In this document: one piece after another, positions 31,908 through 31,927 of the stretch | Layout of the letters: each line of letters opens with the position of its first letter | Numbering within the stretch: the first letter of the stretch is position 1 | IMG/VR virus record: IMGVR_UViG_3300042691_033222 | Location: 1-31,927 of that record | Length of the DNA stretch: 31,927 bases | Direction: 5' to 3' (one strand) | Source: a virus | Notes under the pieces: generated by a model | What the model was told of the DNA's origin: nothing | Databases searched by the model: none | The model's input: the letters and a program-made list of their open reading frames with translations, nothing else | Made by a program: the position numbers and the translations under genes

Positions 31908-31927
31908 TTAGCTGAACGACAGGTTCG
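31908..31927 (-). CDS. Possible 3' end of a minus-strand gene
   Basis: On the minus strand the frame entering from the right edge reads NLSFS and then TAA (31908-31910), 24 bases before the strong terminator at 31864-31883. Only six codons are visible, so this is a guess from the terminator's position. A strong terminator of this kind often follows a highly expressed structural gene. Confidence 0.3.

Overview
The window is a piece of a tailed-phage genome of the T4-like myovirus type, of the kind known from marine and freshwater bacteria. The evidence is a contractile-tail sheath start at the left edge, neck and tail-completion genes resembling gp13, gp14 and gp15, a gp1-like dNMP kinase, a DEDD exonuclease, TAAATA-type late promoters, and one very large block of tail-fibre genes. 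No host gene, integrase or insertion sequence was seen. The host cannot be named from the sequence; resemblances to cyanophage and pelagiphage proteins are from memory, not from a search.

Layout. 1-410 (minus) is the N-terminus of the tail sheath. 509-856 (plus) is a small HNH/zinc protein that converges on a minus-strand pair, a gp1-like dNMP kinase and a DEDDh exonuclease, driven by a clear sigma70-type promoter. 2084-4020 (minus) holds a gp13-like neck protein and a conserved unknown with its own sigma70-type promoter. 4137-7444 (plus) holds gp14-like, gp15-like and Nudix genes behind a late promoter. From 29372 down to 7370 (minus, about 22 kb) runs an almost gapless fibre/adhesin cluster: two fibre genes, a subtilisin-like protease, a 2977-residue repetitive fibre protein, a fibrinogen-like protein, two glycine-rich adhesins, three tandem paralogous domains, an Mtd_N-type fibre and a small assembly-chaperone-like protein. 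Many junctions are ATGA, TAATG or TAAATG, which points to translational coupling. 29373-30761 (minus) holds a Rossmann-like protein and a probable virion protein separated by a terminator hairpin that also contains the next gene's ribosome binding site.

The right end (30860-31850, plus) is the most unusual part. A sigma70-type promoter sits two to eight bases upstream of a tRNA gene whose anticodon is CTA, that is, a reader of the amber codon TAG. It is followed on the same strand by a small lipoprotein gene and then by a gene whose best ribosome binding site and ATG lead into an in-frame TAG at codon 3. Of the 29 intact genes only one ends in TAG (17 TAA, 11 TGA, 1 TAG), and that TAG is followed immediately and in frame by the ATG of a fibre gene. 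Together these suggest amber suppression that gates at least one gene and perhaps makes a fused fibre protein. This is inference and rests on a tRNA with some non-canonical positions.
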